64,000 nucleotides of DNA from Aquilaria yunnanensis (GCA_039654915.1 CM077599.1:22257501-22321500); one strand, 5' to 3'; shown: positions 25,191 to 37,619, counted from the first letter of the stretch. The notes: generated from the sequence alone by a model not told the origin. Translations and numbers: made by a program.

Positions 25191-28100
25191 AGAGCGCTTT
25201 TTCATAAAAAAAATGTTGCTCTAGATACGGTGATGTTGTTTACTTTGCCGAAAAAAGTGTTGTTTAAGACCCAATGACATTTTGTGAATAAGGCAAAACT
25301 ATAAGCGTGGCGTGTTGCACTTGGTGCATTGTATATTACTTTTTTTTTTTTTTTGTATACAGAATTTGATATAACATATTACAAGAGTAAGGATAAGAGT
25401 GAACAATTCTAAGCCTAGAAGGTGAAAGAGTTTGTTGCATGAACCTTAGAAAATTTTAGCTGCAATTAGCCAACTTCTGGATGTCTGTTTTTGTGTAGAG
25501 TATGGTGTCACTCTTAGAATCCTAACTTTGCTTATGGGTGTCCCTTTAGATTGTCATTTTACTAGCAAACACAAGACGTATAACTACTTTTGATTGAAAT
25601 AATATAGACTCTTTTACAGACACAACACAAACCGTCATGACGAACTTAATCTGGCCCTAAGTCCAACCTGAATTCATCAAAGAACCAGGCGATTATATGT
25701 ATAATTAAACTCGCAATAATGTTCTGCCATGAGGATATAATATCTTTTGTGCAACTCATTAATTTAATAGGTGCGATTTGTTAAGCTAGCACAAGAACTA
25801 TAAAATATATACCCAAGTTGTCAACTGGCGACTTTGGAATATCTATGATTAATAAGAACGAAAGGGCTAAAACTATTCTACCACTTGCTTGATGAGGGGT
25901 TTTTTTTTTTCTAATTAGAATTATCTATATAAAATATAAGAGTTAGGTGATACTTATATGTAAAAAAATAAAGGAATATGCACTTTTCTAGAACCAAAAA
26001 GACACCTAAACTGACATTACAGTATTATGTGAAAAAATGAGGAGATTGAGATTTAACACATTTAACCTCCCCATGTCCTTTTAGCTCTTTAACCATTTGG
26101 ATAAAGGACTGAGGAGTAAAAATGTATTAGATTTACGTCCTTCGTCTATTTTAGTTCTATATAGAGGGTATACAAATTTCTGAATTAATTAATGAAAAAC
26201 TTGTTTCTAAATTTGTTAGGAAATTGATTCTTATAATTCCAATTGTGTTTTCAATATTTTTGGCCTGTGTTGACATGATGAATTTTATAATTAAATTATA
26301 TACTTTTTTACAGTGCTGGTTTAAGGACAAACAACTATCTTACCCCTTAAATTGGCAAAACTTCTGTCTAATTAAGAAACAGCTTCTTTTGATCCTACTT
26401 GTTAAAGTTGCTTTCCGCTTACGGTATAAACATTTTTTGTGTGTATATAAACAGTAAAATAGAAACAAAACAGAACAAATATTAAGAGAAAAGAGAGAAG
26501 CTAGTGGCTCGTGAATTTGGTGGGGTTTAAGTATGCATATGAAAGAGAAAATACTTTTTAAAAGTTATTCAACAAAAATCAGTAGTACCAGAAAGTTGTT
26601 TACCCAAAAAAAAAAAATGTAGTATCAGGAAGTTTAGCTGAAATCAATTAAAAAAATCAGAGGTCTTTGTGACAGCAAAGAGTTCATAGAAGGGAACACG
26701 GAATGACTAATACCTACATCTTCACTTACTTGTACTGTAAAGAAAAAAAAAATCTTTTATAGCAGTCAGAAGTTGAACTATAAATGACAATTTAATATCG
26801 TGATTCTCATGTTAATTGGATTAAATCTTAATCCACAAAAATAATTTCTTAGGCCGAAAAGATAATTTCTTTTCCTAACTTGAAAAATTACTCTTCTAAA
26901 ATTGGTTTATGTGAATTTTTAAGCAAAAAAGGGTTGGTTCCTCGTTAATCGTCGGGGTTAATTAGTCATTTCCTGTATTTTAATTTGTTTCTCCATGTCT
27001 CTCTCTTATTTCTTTTCCCTTTTCTTAATTTTGACTTACTTGACCTTTGGGTGGTTCTTGGAGCTCATGAAATCTTGATGTAACCCAAAATTAATCTCGG
27101 GAGACAATCAACCCCAGCATTTGATTACCCCCCGCCCAAAAAAAGGCACTTTAATTTCAATTATTTTTGCAAAGTAGCAGGTTGTACGTCTTTCACTTTC
27201 ACTAGTTTGATTTAATCAAAAAAATTTCCAAACAATTGATGTACGGTGGGGCAAAGAAAACACAAATTGGTTTAGGAGAAGGAGCTCAACCACTTAGCAA
27301 ATCTTCTTAACTTAGGATGGTAGCACCTAGCTAGGATCTTCCTAAAAATGGACTATGAGATTAGAGGCAAGATGCTTTAATGTAAACTTCAACATAGTGA
27401 TCATACATAGTAGATCTAATAGTTGAGTGCTCACCATCTAGAAGCATGCTGATCTACAAGGACTTTGAACATAGGATGATCATTATAATAGACTTTAGAA
27501 AGTGAATGAATCCAGTGTTATAAGCATGTATATACTTTTGTTATACATAGAGTCATCTTATGGTTGCTTGCAGCCTTACTGAGTATTCTATGGAATGCTT
27601 TTTCTTACTGTTTATGTGTAGGCACTAAACTAACAAAGGGGCAACAACTAGTAGAGAGTTGTTTGCCCAGTTTCATTTGCAAGTGGTACTAGTTATGAAC
27701 TTATGTTATAAGTAAGGTTATATGGAAAATGGTTAGTATATATTGAGACATTTGGACCGAAGGGCACAAAGAGAGGCATTTGGACGAGTTCATACAATCT
27801 TTGTATTGGAGATACTTAGAATGAACCCTTGTATAGGATATTGTACAAATATGTAGCTCATGTGTTCATATATGAGTGTAGGTGTGCTTTTAGTAAAACT
27901 AAAGATCTGTAAAATAAAGTAACTTGGCTTGTATACGTGGGATGACTTGTATGTGTATATAATGTATATTACACTTTAGTTCTAGATTTGCTTCCAATAA
28001 AGTGGAGTATTGTGATCTTTATGAATGTATGCTAAAATCTTAAAACAAGATCAAGGTGACTTATGCACAATGTTTCTACTAGTGCTAACCTAGAAAGCTA

Positions 28101-28679
28101 GGCATGCACATGGTTTCCTACACTAGAAATAACCTCATAAAATGAGTACAAGTTAGGGGAATAACCTTATGAATGCAGCCTACATCAACATCCCAAGGGC
28201 CTTGCTTCTCCACTCTTGCTCTTAAGTGTTCTGGCATTATGAATCCAACTGGCTGGATTGGCAACATTGATATCTCCTCTAACCAGCTCTCTACTTCTAT
28301 TGATTGCCACAAAATCCACATCATCTGGCATGGCACCACCAGGGAGTGTGAGTGGATAGATTGTTTCAATGCCAAGCTCTAGCCAGTCCAATCTTTATTG
28401 TACCCTAGCAAAATCAAGCCCCCAAAAGAGTTGTTCTTAGTGCTGATGAACAAGAACTATGCCTTTCTCAAGGACGAACTTGGTGTCAAGGTCTTGGTAG
28501 GCAAAGAAGAACAAAGGCCTAATAAAAAGTAAGGACGACAAGTGGTGCATTTTTTTTTCAATTATTTTGGTTAAACCAAAACGACATTGAAATATTTCAG
28601 TTCAATTTGAGAATAGGTCTAAGGGTATCTATTCGATTTGTTTCCATCTGAAACCAAAAAATAAAACCAACTAATTCGA
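25191..28679. other. Gene-free stretch
   Basis: No gene supported. Overlapping opposite-strand frames at 28118-28391 have a non-random look (moderate GC, few stops), but I cannot match them to a family. The rest is AT-rich non-coding DNA. Confidence 0.3.
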
Positions 28680-29260
28680 TTCAGTTCTTATATGTTCTTT
28701 TATGTATTGTTGTTTGTTCTTTTTCAATTCTTATATGTTCTTTTGTTGCTATTTTTTTTATTTTCTATATGTTATTTTATATATTGTTTTTTTTTCTTTT
28801 TATAAATCTGTTCTTTTTCAGTTCTTATATTTTTTTCTATTATTTTTTAGTTCCCATATATTCTTTTATGAATTGTTCTTTGTTCTTTTTCAATTGCTAT
28901 ATGTGCTACTTAATGTTTGGCTGTTATTTTTTGTTTTGTAAGCAAATAGCATATATTTTTGTTTTTTATGTTCATCTTTAGTTCTTATATGTTCTTTTAC
29001 TTATTACTGTTTGTTATTTTTGCTATACATTCTTTTATTCTTTCATATTTGTTCTTTTTCTTGAACTAAATTTTATTTGCTAATAATTAAAATAAGAAAT
29101 AAAACTGAAAAAAAAATAAATAATAAAAAATGGAAAAGATTAAAAAAATGAACATAAAAAAAATGAAAGTGACGGCTAGTAAGATTCAAACCTCTCATTT
29201 CTTGGAAGAACCTTAAACCTTAGACCAATTCACCTTGAAAGTCCTGGCTTATTCCATGCG
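28680..29260 (-). mobile_element. tRNA-headed repeat with T-rich and AAAGAAC-rich blocks, copy 1
   Basis: Read on the minus strand from about 29250, a tRNA(Leu/Ser)-like head is visible: GAATTGGTCTAAGG (A-box-like) and GAGGTTTGAATCTTAC (B-box-like). It is followed by a T-rich block of about 130 nt, then by a long A-rich block made of irregular repeats of AAAGAACATATAAGAACTGA down to 28680. It has no coding capacity. A second copy with the same order of parts lies at 47975-48780. Confidence 0.5.
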
Positions 29261-29344
29261 TCATCCCTGAAAAATTTAAAAATTGTCAATTTGATCCCCA
29301 TACATTAAGTAGACTTATAGAATGTTTGCGTGCTTTTGACAAAC

Positions 29345-29600
29345 TACAGTATTTGGCAGAGTGGCCAGCGCATGAATAGGGAGGGGTAAAGGTGGGCTGG
29401 GTTCGAGTCCCAGAACCTGACCTTTTCTTCAACTTGGTTTCAAATGGTTAGCCATCAGAAATTCTAATAGAGGCTATCGGAAAACTTTTTTTGATGTGGC
29501 TAAACTTGACCTTTTCTTCAACTTGGTTTCAGATGGTTAGCCATTAGAAATTCTAATAGAGGCTATCGGAAAACTTTTTTTGATGTGGCTAAACTTGACA
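29345..29600 (+). mobile_element. SINE-like sequence with Pol III boxes and an 89-bp tandem duplication
   Basis: TGGCAGAGTGG (29354-29364) fits the tRNA A box, and GGTTCGAGTCC (29400-29410) fits the B box, 46 bp apart. Immediately after, two nearly identical 89-bp units follow (29418-29506 and 29507-29595; two differences noted by eye). The tRNA-like part cannot be folded into a full cloverleaf with an acceptor stem, so it is a tRNA-derived repeat rather than a tRNA gene. Confidence 0.5.
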
Positions 29601-31685
29601 GACATTGATTGTTTTCTCTTAGAAAATGCTATTTCATATACGTTAGAAATAGCTGTCAAGAATAACATTTTTTTGTAGAAATGTTGTAATTAACCTTTAA
29701 TTTTCATTTTATTTTTTTCTTAACCAATTAATTATTTTTTTGGTCTTAATCATTTTAAAAGTATTATATATTAATCGTTCATTAAATGAAACTAGTTGAC
29801 TACAGGTAATTCTTTGACAACAACTTTTAAAATCATAACTTAAATTTTTTAGCAACTTTCTTTCGATGAATCTAATCCATTTAGTTCCCATTTCCAAAGC
29901 ATATCATTCATCATCCAGATGTTATTCATTCATTGAATTTTCATCTTTTCTTTTTCAGTACTAGTTATTCTGGCTAATACTTTGTCGTCGGCTGTATTAC
30001 AATGCTGGACTTGACATGATGGGGCAAGTTCAACATTATGCTATTGAAAAGCGCGATGCCTATGTTGAGAATCCCCTAAGGGAAGCCGAAGGGGCTGTAG
30101 ACATAGAGGGAAACAACACACATTTCTGAGTTATTGTTAACCTTGGTCACTTGATAAGATCAAAGCCTTAAAAAATCTCATATTAGAACTTTAGCATGGC
30201 TGATGGGGGAACTTGATTAGCCAATGCTTGGAGGGAGATGACTAAGGTGGTTATGGAAGGTTGTTAAAAGGGAATTGGCAATCCATGAGGGACAATAGGA
30301 GGATGTAATCGGGGGCAAGGTTTTGGGGAGAGAAAATTTGGGAAGACAGAAGTGTAATTAGTATATTTTATTGTTTAAAATTCAATATTATTGGCAAGAG
30401 ACGTTGTAGGATTGGAGTTGTTATTTTAATATCCATTTTAATGCTAATATTTTCCATATAATCATTTTTCATCTGTTCGATAGTGAACATAAAGAGGACA
30501 ATACAATTAGAATGCGTTATATGAGTTAAAATACTTTAAGAAGACAAATTGAAGGAAAGAAACGTGTTTGGGACATAAAAATAAGCTTTGTAAGCCCCGA
30601 TGGAATTTACCTCTTCTAATTGGGTTAATATTTTCCATTTGATGAGAGATTAACAACAAAGGTTTTAAAAAATTTTAAGACCAAAAGAGAACAATTAATA
30701 TGATATGGATGAAAATGAAACAAAAACTAAAGATTAGGGACCCTATGAAGTAAAAGGTAAAAATGTAAATATCTAAAGAAAACCACTATTGTTTGTGCAT
30801 GAACCAAATTGGCTGTACTTGTTTTATTTGGCTCAAATAACTCAAAATTTTGCCAAATATCCATTCTCCGTTAAATTAATCACTCAATGGTACTCACAAG
30901 ATTTCTCCTCTTACTATAAGAGATGAAATTTTTAAAGATTGCCATTGATTCATTTGTTGTTGGAAAAGCTCAAAATATAAACCTTCTTTGGGCACATGAA
31001 GAATGAGCCAATTTTCAGTCACAATTCCCCTATGCTTCATCTTTGGTAAAATGAGATTTTGGTTAATTTTTTTACATGAGCATGAGACAATAGAAGAGTA
31101 GGGAAGTTGATGCAAGCCAAGTAAACGCAAAAGGTAGCAAATACATAATTCTAAAGAGTTTGTGGAACTAAACACAAAAGGCATCAATTTTGACAAGGTG
31201 CCCATAAATCTGTATAAATTTTTCTTATTATATGACATAGATGATTATAGGTTGATCTCAATGGAGGAGCTCTATGAGAATTGAGGAGTCTTGCTAATGA
31301 CAATTCATTGGTGGGGAACGGAAAAATGACTAAAGGATTCAGGAATGCGAACATGGGTTCATCGATTTTGAGGAATTTATGATTATGATGATGGTGGAAG
31401 GATTGATCATCCTATCAATTCTTAGGGATGATGGTACTAATGAATTTCTAATAAATTTTAGATTAATCAATTATGAAATTAAATTGAGGGTTTCTGGGGA
31501 TCCATAATTAAAATTGATCCATTTTATAATGATAGTTGTTGACTGGTTTATACTTTAATTCTAGGCAAAAGGTTGGGGGGAACTAGTTTGTTTGTTTGTT
31601 TTTTTAGAACTACATGGGCTTATTTTGACAAAATAAAACAAAAAGGGGAACTTTGTAGTACATGCTTCTACCAAAGCGCAAAGTG
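29601..31685. other. Gene-free stretch
   Basis: AT-rich DNA. A 114-aa minus-strand frame at 30894-31238 has no recognisable domain. No RNA genes or paired element ends seen. Confidence 0.3.
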
Positions 31686-31970
31686 TCATTTTAGTTTAGT
31701 GACCATTTAACTTCAACAATGTTATATAATTTTACTTAAGTCGCCAGACCATATCTCGCTCCATATTAGTGCCTCACTGATATCATTTAAGTCACATGTG
31801 TATCTGTGTGCATTTTCATCAACCAATGGATCATGTCCAATAGTTTATCAAAATTTGAGGTCTAAGTCGCATGGTCTATTAAAGTTTGAGGACTAAGTCA
31901 TTACGATTCAAAGTTAAAGGACTAACATGTACGAGTTTGTAAAGTTGAGGGATCAACTGCATATCTAGGC
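31686..31970. mobile_element. MITE with long degenerate inverted repeats (MULE-like)
   Basis: The left arm runs from about 31686. The right arm, read on the minus strand, is of the type GTTGATCCCTCAACTTTACA..GTTAGTCC. The arms are imperfectly complementary and contain the 'GAGGGACTAA' phrases also found in the termini of the element at 59598-61358. It is non-coding, with uncertain limits. Confidence 0.4.
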
Positions 31971-32209
31971 AAAATAGAAAATGTTAGCAAAAAACAATGG
32001 AAAAATAGTAGTAGGAACTATAGCATACAAAACATTAGGGAACAATGAACAACAAAAAAAAAAAAGAAAAAGGGAAAAAGGGCTAGGAGAAAATGAAACA
32101 AAGAAGTAAGAAGAAGAAAAAAACAAAAAGCAAGAAAAAAAAACTCTAGGGGAAAGCTAGAAGTAGAAAGGAATTGGTTGTGTTCTAAGGAACTCTTGGG
32201 GAGAACTTA

Positions 32210-32590
32210 TCATGGCTGGAAAAGATTATGTTGCTATACAAAAATTGCAGAATAGAAATGGCTCAAGCTGTTAGAATTGGTCTATAACATCTGAGGGTCC
32301 AAGATAGCAGAATTCTTGTTGAAGTAGATAACACGGACATGATCTAGGCTTGTAATAGAGGTCTAGATTGGCAACTAAAACCAATTCTATGTGAGATTCG
32401 AATGCTAGCTAGGGGCAATAATGTTTCATTTCATTTTCTTCCTAAGCAAGCAAATCAATGTGCTAGTTTTGTGTAGATTTCTCTAAAAAGAGGACGAATG
32501 CTTGTATATGGACAATTAGTCCATCATCCTATTTTAATGCTTTGCTTGCAGCATACCTTGTATTTGGTCCTTCATGATGATTATAGTGAT
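32210..32590 (+). pseudogene. LINE RNase H-domain remnant
   Basis: Translation with stops gives the order of motifs of the RNase H-like domain at the end of plant LINEs: MAQAVRIGL, then ILVEVDNTDMI-ACNRG, then PILCEIRMLARGNNVSFHF, then LPKQANQCASF. The VE-x-DN acidic position and the ANxxA-like final motif are recognisable. No other LINE part adjoins it, so it is an isolated 5'-truncated, decayed copy. Confidence 0.6.
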
Positions 32591-32692
32591 CTTAGTTTAC
32601 TTTAGCCACAAAATGAAAGAAAAATTTTTATTTAAATATTAAAAAAGATGCAAAGTGAAGAAAAGCAAAAAGATGGAGAAATAGGACTTTAT

Positions 32693-33036
32693 GGGCTAAT
32701 TTATTTGAACTTAAATTAATTTTTTAATCCAAATTAATTTAATATTCTTACATTCTTTTTCCCAAAACTAATTTCATTTGAAAGTTTATATTATATCGAT
32801 GTTATAATCCATTGAAATTTAAATTTTTATGATATTATTAAATTTTTATGAATTTTTTTAGGCATTAAAAAATTATAAAAATCTTATAACATTATAAAAA
32901 TTTTACTTTTCATAGATTATTATATTTACATAACAGTAACTTTCAGATGAAATTGGTTCTGAGTAAAAAAAATGTAAAAATTTAAAAAAGAAATCATTTT
33001 CGACTAAGTTGACCTAAATCAAAATGAATTGGCTTA
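32693..33036. mobile_element. AT-rich foldback MITE, copy 2
   Basis: Arms are reverse complements: CCCAAAACTAATTTCATTTG (about 32760) pairs with CAGATGAAATTGGTTCTGAG (about 32944). The interior shares TTTTTTTAGGCATTAAAAA and related blocks with the copy at 18592-18922. It has no coding capacity. Confidence 0.65.
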
Positions 33037-33068
33037 AAAATAGTATTGGAATATTAGACTCTTATATC

Positions 33069-33121
33069 TGTGTGTGTGTGTGTGCACGCGCACGCGTGTG
33101 CATGTGTGTGCGCGCACGCGC
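33069..33121 (+). repeat. (TG)n/(CG)n alternating tract, Z-DNA-prone
   Basis: 53 consecutive bases strictly alternate pyrimidine and purine: TG repeats, then CACGCGCACGCG, then TGTGCATGTGTG, then CGCGCACGCGC. Such mixed TG/CG runs are classic Z-DNA-forming sequences. Confidence 0.9.
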
Positions 33122-34082
33122 TCTAGATTCATAAAAATAAATGCTAAAAGCAAAAGTTCAGGAAAAGCCATTGTTGTGATAAAAACGGCCAAGTCTCCTA
33201 TTCACGGTCTAACCAGCTAAATAAGTTGGACAACCTATTCAATCCTATATCCTAACCACCTATTCAATCATTTATCCATTTGTTTGGTTACTAGAATTGT
33301 TGAGATATTTTTTATTTAATTTTATTTATATTTACATATATGATGTAATACTTATGCAATAATTATTTTATTTTATTTTTACATAAAATTAAACCATATA
33401 GAGGATGACCATAAAACTAGTTTATGTCTATGTGCCCATAATTTTTTTTTGTTCACTAGTTCAACAGTTTCTCCCATTTTTTTCCAAATCTAATCGATTT
33501 TGTATAAACCCAAAATGAGCCAATAATCAATCTGGCAGGAGAATCAGTTTGCGGTTGAACCAGTCAAACCATTGATTTGGTCTAGATCTTAAAACTATGG
33601 GTAAAATGAGGCAAGCTCGACACGTCTAAATAATATAACGTGTTAAGTAGATACAATAACTACCTAAATTATGTTCGAGTGCACATATGACCTATGCCTG
33701 CAAAAGAATTAACCTTGAAGTACATTTGTAATATTTTGCATAATATATATTTTTTTGTATATAAACTAAATATGAGTTGAGAAACACTGTAGATGAACAG
33801 TAGTACATTGCAGTTGGGCTGAAAATGAACAATATTGGCTAGCCTAATCAAGGAAATTGCCCTGAAATGAAGAAAGTGTAAATTTTGGAAAAGGTCCATT
33901 AGTTCTAAGACATTGCTTTATGATCCTTAAACCTATCATTTTTTGTCCTCATACTCAAAACAATGAAGATGAATGGTGCACTGGGTTGAGGTGAATATAA
34001 ATAGTACCAGCCCAATCCAGAAAACTGCCAAAAAATGAAACAAGTAAACTCTAGAAAAGGTCTCTCGTTTCTGATACTTTGC
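33122..34082. other. Gene-free stretch
   Basis: AT-rich non-coding sequence. No recognisable feature between the alternating tract and the hAT-like element. Confidence 0.3.
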
Positions 34083-34090
34083 TTTACTAG

Positions 34091-34815
34091 TAAGGGTGAG
34101 TATGGGTTGGTTTGGTTTTATGGTGGAACCAAACCAACCTGAAATGGTCTTGGTTCCAAAATTTTTCTACTTAACCCAAGAACCAAGAACCGAACAGAAC
34201 CAGAATCATGGTTCTGGGTTTTTCGGTTCCGATTCTCGGCTTTTTTGATTTATACCATATATCTATAACAACACCAAAATTCAATAAAACTACATCCATA
34301 ACCAGTTTTATGAAATATTCAACATCATATTCAATTAAATTAATATTTAAATATATATATTTAGACACATTCAAGAGAGTTTAAAATGCTGTTTTTACCA
34401 AAATGATTTAAAAAGATTGCTTGTGGAGTATCTTTTATCTCAGCCAGTTTATTTTACTTTCTTCATGTAATTCCATGTAATTCCAACATTGGTATGACAT
34501 CCAATATAGAAAGATGAGCCTTTAAGATTATCTTCTTTAATATCAATACCTAAAATGTATAGATATCATAAATTTTTAGTTTTACATGGCTCATCAATGA
34601 AAAAAAATATGATGATTGTGTCGTAGAGAATAGCCTGGAATGGAAGATCGAAAACAAAATGACCCAGATGTAATGGGTTTAGGAAGCAAAGTGATTTAAG
34701 TGAATATGAAAAAATTTCGTAAAGGATCCCACAACTTTCATACTGTTTCAATTTGGGACATCAGTCTAAGAGTTTAATATAAAAACGCAAAATGTCAATT
34801 ATAATTCTTTATATA

Positions 34816-34858
<43 letters not shown>

Positions 34859-35024
34859 GGTTTAGTTCTACGTTGGGTTGGTTTCATATAAAACCATAAC
34901 CAACCCAAAAACTATCGGTTCTCCTATATGTGGAACCAACCTACGAACCATGATCAATTTTTACCCAACCTAATAGGGGTGGTTCAGGTTAAATTTCAGA
35001 TTTACTCAATCCATACTTACTCCT
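34091..35024. mobile_element. hAT-like non-autonomous element
   Basis: The left end TAAGGGTGAGTATGGGTTGG and the right end (minus strand AGGAGTAAGTATGGATTGAG) are imperfect inverted repeats. The flanks are TTTACTAG (34083-34090) and ATTACTAG (35025-35032): an 8-bp target duplication with one mismatch, as expected for hAT. Both subterminal regions are rich in GGTTGGTT and GGTTCC phrases in inverted orientation. No transposase. A TA microsatellite lies inside at about 34808-34856. Confidence 0.65.
34808..34856 (+). repeat. (TA)n microsatellite
   Basis: About 22 TA units, interrupted once by TG, inside the hAT-like element. Confidence 0.9.
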
Positions 35025-35189
35025 ATTACTAGTCTTCAAACATTATAGTTTGTCTACCATTTGATCCCTAACTTTGTAAAAATTTAAGTTTCTAAGCTAT
35101 TGTTCTTTATCCTCATGGTTTTGAAATTTTGTTTTCTTACAGTCAGACTCAAGAACAACGAGTTGCCGCAACAACATTCGGCCGAGTCA

Positions 35190-35590
35190 CCTAGTTTCCA
35201 TGTAAAAATGACTTTATGGCAGCAATTAGTTAATTCTAGGAATGCACCAAGTGAACTTTGAATTATTTGAAATTAATGGAAGAAAAGTGTGTGTATTACT
35301 TTTTAGGGTATGTAACAGTGTGTACGGAAGTGATTTTTAAAAGGGAATTACTAGTGATTATTTTGATATATAGTGACTATTTACTCAACTTGTATACTAA
35401 CTTGAACTTCATATTAAGAAAGTCTAAAAATTTTTCTTATACATGTTTTTGAAAAATATGGATATTCTTTTATTGATTTTTTTTCTGTTCGGTACAGAAA
35501 AAAGTTCATAAAAAATTAATTATTTTCTAAAAAAAATTAAGTGATAGGGTATTAACTTTGAAATACTATTGGTTTTACATTAAAAAAAAT
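35190..35590 (+). repeat. Dispersed AT-rich repeat, copy 3 of 3
   Basis: AGTGACTATTTACTCAACTT followed by ATTAAGAAAGTCTAAAAA (35369-35430) parallels the copies at 9660-9960 and 19040-19440. It is non-coding with undefined ends. Confidence 0.4.
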
Positions 35591-36175
35591 AAGGAAAAGT
35601 GAAAATAATATATTATTTTTAATGAGAAAAGAATTGATTAAATTGAAAATTCTGACAAACTTCAGAATTGAAAGTTTTTAAAAGTCAAATTGCTTTGCTT
35701 AAGCGGATAGTTAACGTTGAGAGACGTCTAAGTAAATCCAAAATTCAGCGATGGCAACTTCAATTATCTTGAATCCAATCGCCAAATTAAATTCCGTTGA
35801 ATTTCTTTTTCATCCAAGGTAGCAAGTGTTGACAGTTTCTTTCCTAGGGAACTTTGCTACGATCTTTCCTTTAGTCTCAAGTTTTGTTAATTAGAATCTC
35901 AATTAAATGAACGAGCCACTCTAGACCACAAGGCCCACAGTTGAAAAAAAGTTCCTTTGATGGCTAAATGAGAAAGAAAACAAGTTTAGTGATCTTCGAG
36001 AGACAAAACCAAAACCTTTATGGCCGTTTTGTGCTTTTGAACCAGTATGAATATATGACCGGTAAATGACATTGATTACCTGCAATTTATACCTGATGTT
36101 GTACTTAGTCCCTCAACTTTGAAACATGGTTAAGCTGTCACTGAACGACTAATGCAGCTATTGCAATCGTATTAA

Positions 36176-37004
36176 GGGGCAGTTTGGAAAATTAATCTAA
36201 TTAATTTGTCCTCAGTTAGAGCTGGGTCAACAGCAGAGAAGTGGGCAAGCGATGAAACTGACCTTGGTCAATTAATTATATTACAAAAATGTCACTCATT
36301 AATAATTTTAACTCTCAACTCCAATTTTTGTCTTGTATTCGGCAGAACAGAGGACCATGGGAGCTCCTTGCCGTGCTCCTTGAACAAACCCTCCAACCGG
36401 GAATTTCCTATGAGCCAAGTTCAATTTTATATCACGTTTACTCATTAACAACAACAGACGACAAGTAGTCTGTGTAATCTCGCATTATAGAGGAAAGTAA
36501 AATACATTAGTATAGCAATGAATCATATACAAAAGTGACCAAATATACAATAATAGAAAATGAGTTGGCTGTAAAACAGGGGAAATATAATAAAATGGCG
36601 TATGTATGTGATTTGAAATAGTTGCGAGAACTTACCGGAGAGCGGTTGACGATGGCTGACGGTGGAGGGTTATTCAAAGAAGACGATGTCAATGGAAGAT
36701 AGATGCGTGTGTCGTCCAATGGAGCTGGGAAACACTAAGGACGGCTAAGACATACAGATTTGGGGCTTAGGCCGGCCAAAGGACGCGAAACACCTTTGGG
36801 AGGTGGTCATTTCAAGTAGCACAGCGGCTATTCTATCCGAATATGAGACGAAAATTGACATTGAGAGTATAAATCATTAATGAGTGGCAGTTTTGTAATT
36901 TAATTAACTGGCCAAGGTCAGTTTCATCACTGGTCGACTTTTTGCTGTTGATCAAGCTGCAACAGAGGACAAATTAATTAGATTAATTTGTTCCCAACTG
37001 CTCC
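36176..37004. mobile_element. MULE-like element with about 170-bp inverted repeats and a possible captured exon
   Basis: The left arm (36176-36345) begins GGGGCAGTTTGGAAAATTAA. The right arm on the minus strand begins GGAGCAGTTGGGAACAAATT. Both continue with a shared run through TTAATCTAATTAATTTGTCC, GATGAAACTGACCTTGG and CACTCATTAAT. Such long TIRs are typical of Mutator-like elements. The higher-GC interior (36346-36840) includes a minus-strand frame (start about 36719) ending CGCTCTCCG|GTAAGTTC, a good splice donor, which suggests a captured gene piece. No clear 9-bp target duplication was found. Confidence 0.6.
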
Positions 37005-37619
37005 TAGGATTGTGTCAAATTTTTTTGTCAAAGGGAAAAGGTAGCCTGGTAGCCTACAAAGTTGCACTATTCTTACAGAACCATCACTAATGCTACATCT
37101 TTATTGTAAACTAAATCAAGTATTACAAGCAAATTGTCGTTTCTTTCATGTTATTTGTTATGCACAACCAAAATAGTTGGGGATAATAGTGCAACATGGA
37201 GTATGATTGAGGATAAATAGTGAAATTCAGCGTTGAAAGAAAATAATTGACGGTGACGAAATGGATAAAAGAGTACATCTGATCTGAACAATGTCTTTTC
37301 CTATTTTACGTGCATAATTGAAGCCGTAAGCAGGACAGTCAGAGACGGCCAACCAAACACTTGAGAATATTCAACTCCATTGGGCCCTCCTCCACATGGG
37401 CCTGAGTTGTGATAATGGACTATTAAATAATAGTAACACTCGGGGAAAACTATAAAAAAAAAAAGGGGGAAAAAGAGAGCGTTGTTAACACCGAACCTTC
37501 AAAAAAAGCTAATCCAAGCTTATGTTAACTAAACTATAAATAATCGATTTATCAAGAATATCTTTCACTTGTTTAGACTATTACAGTATTGCTTATTTTG
37601 TTCTAAGAAGAATGAATTA

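Noticed and set aside
28118..28391. Overlapping ORFs on both strands
   Set aside because: No family recognised, no splice or promoter signals, and overlapping frames suggest only one (or neither) is old coding DNA.
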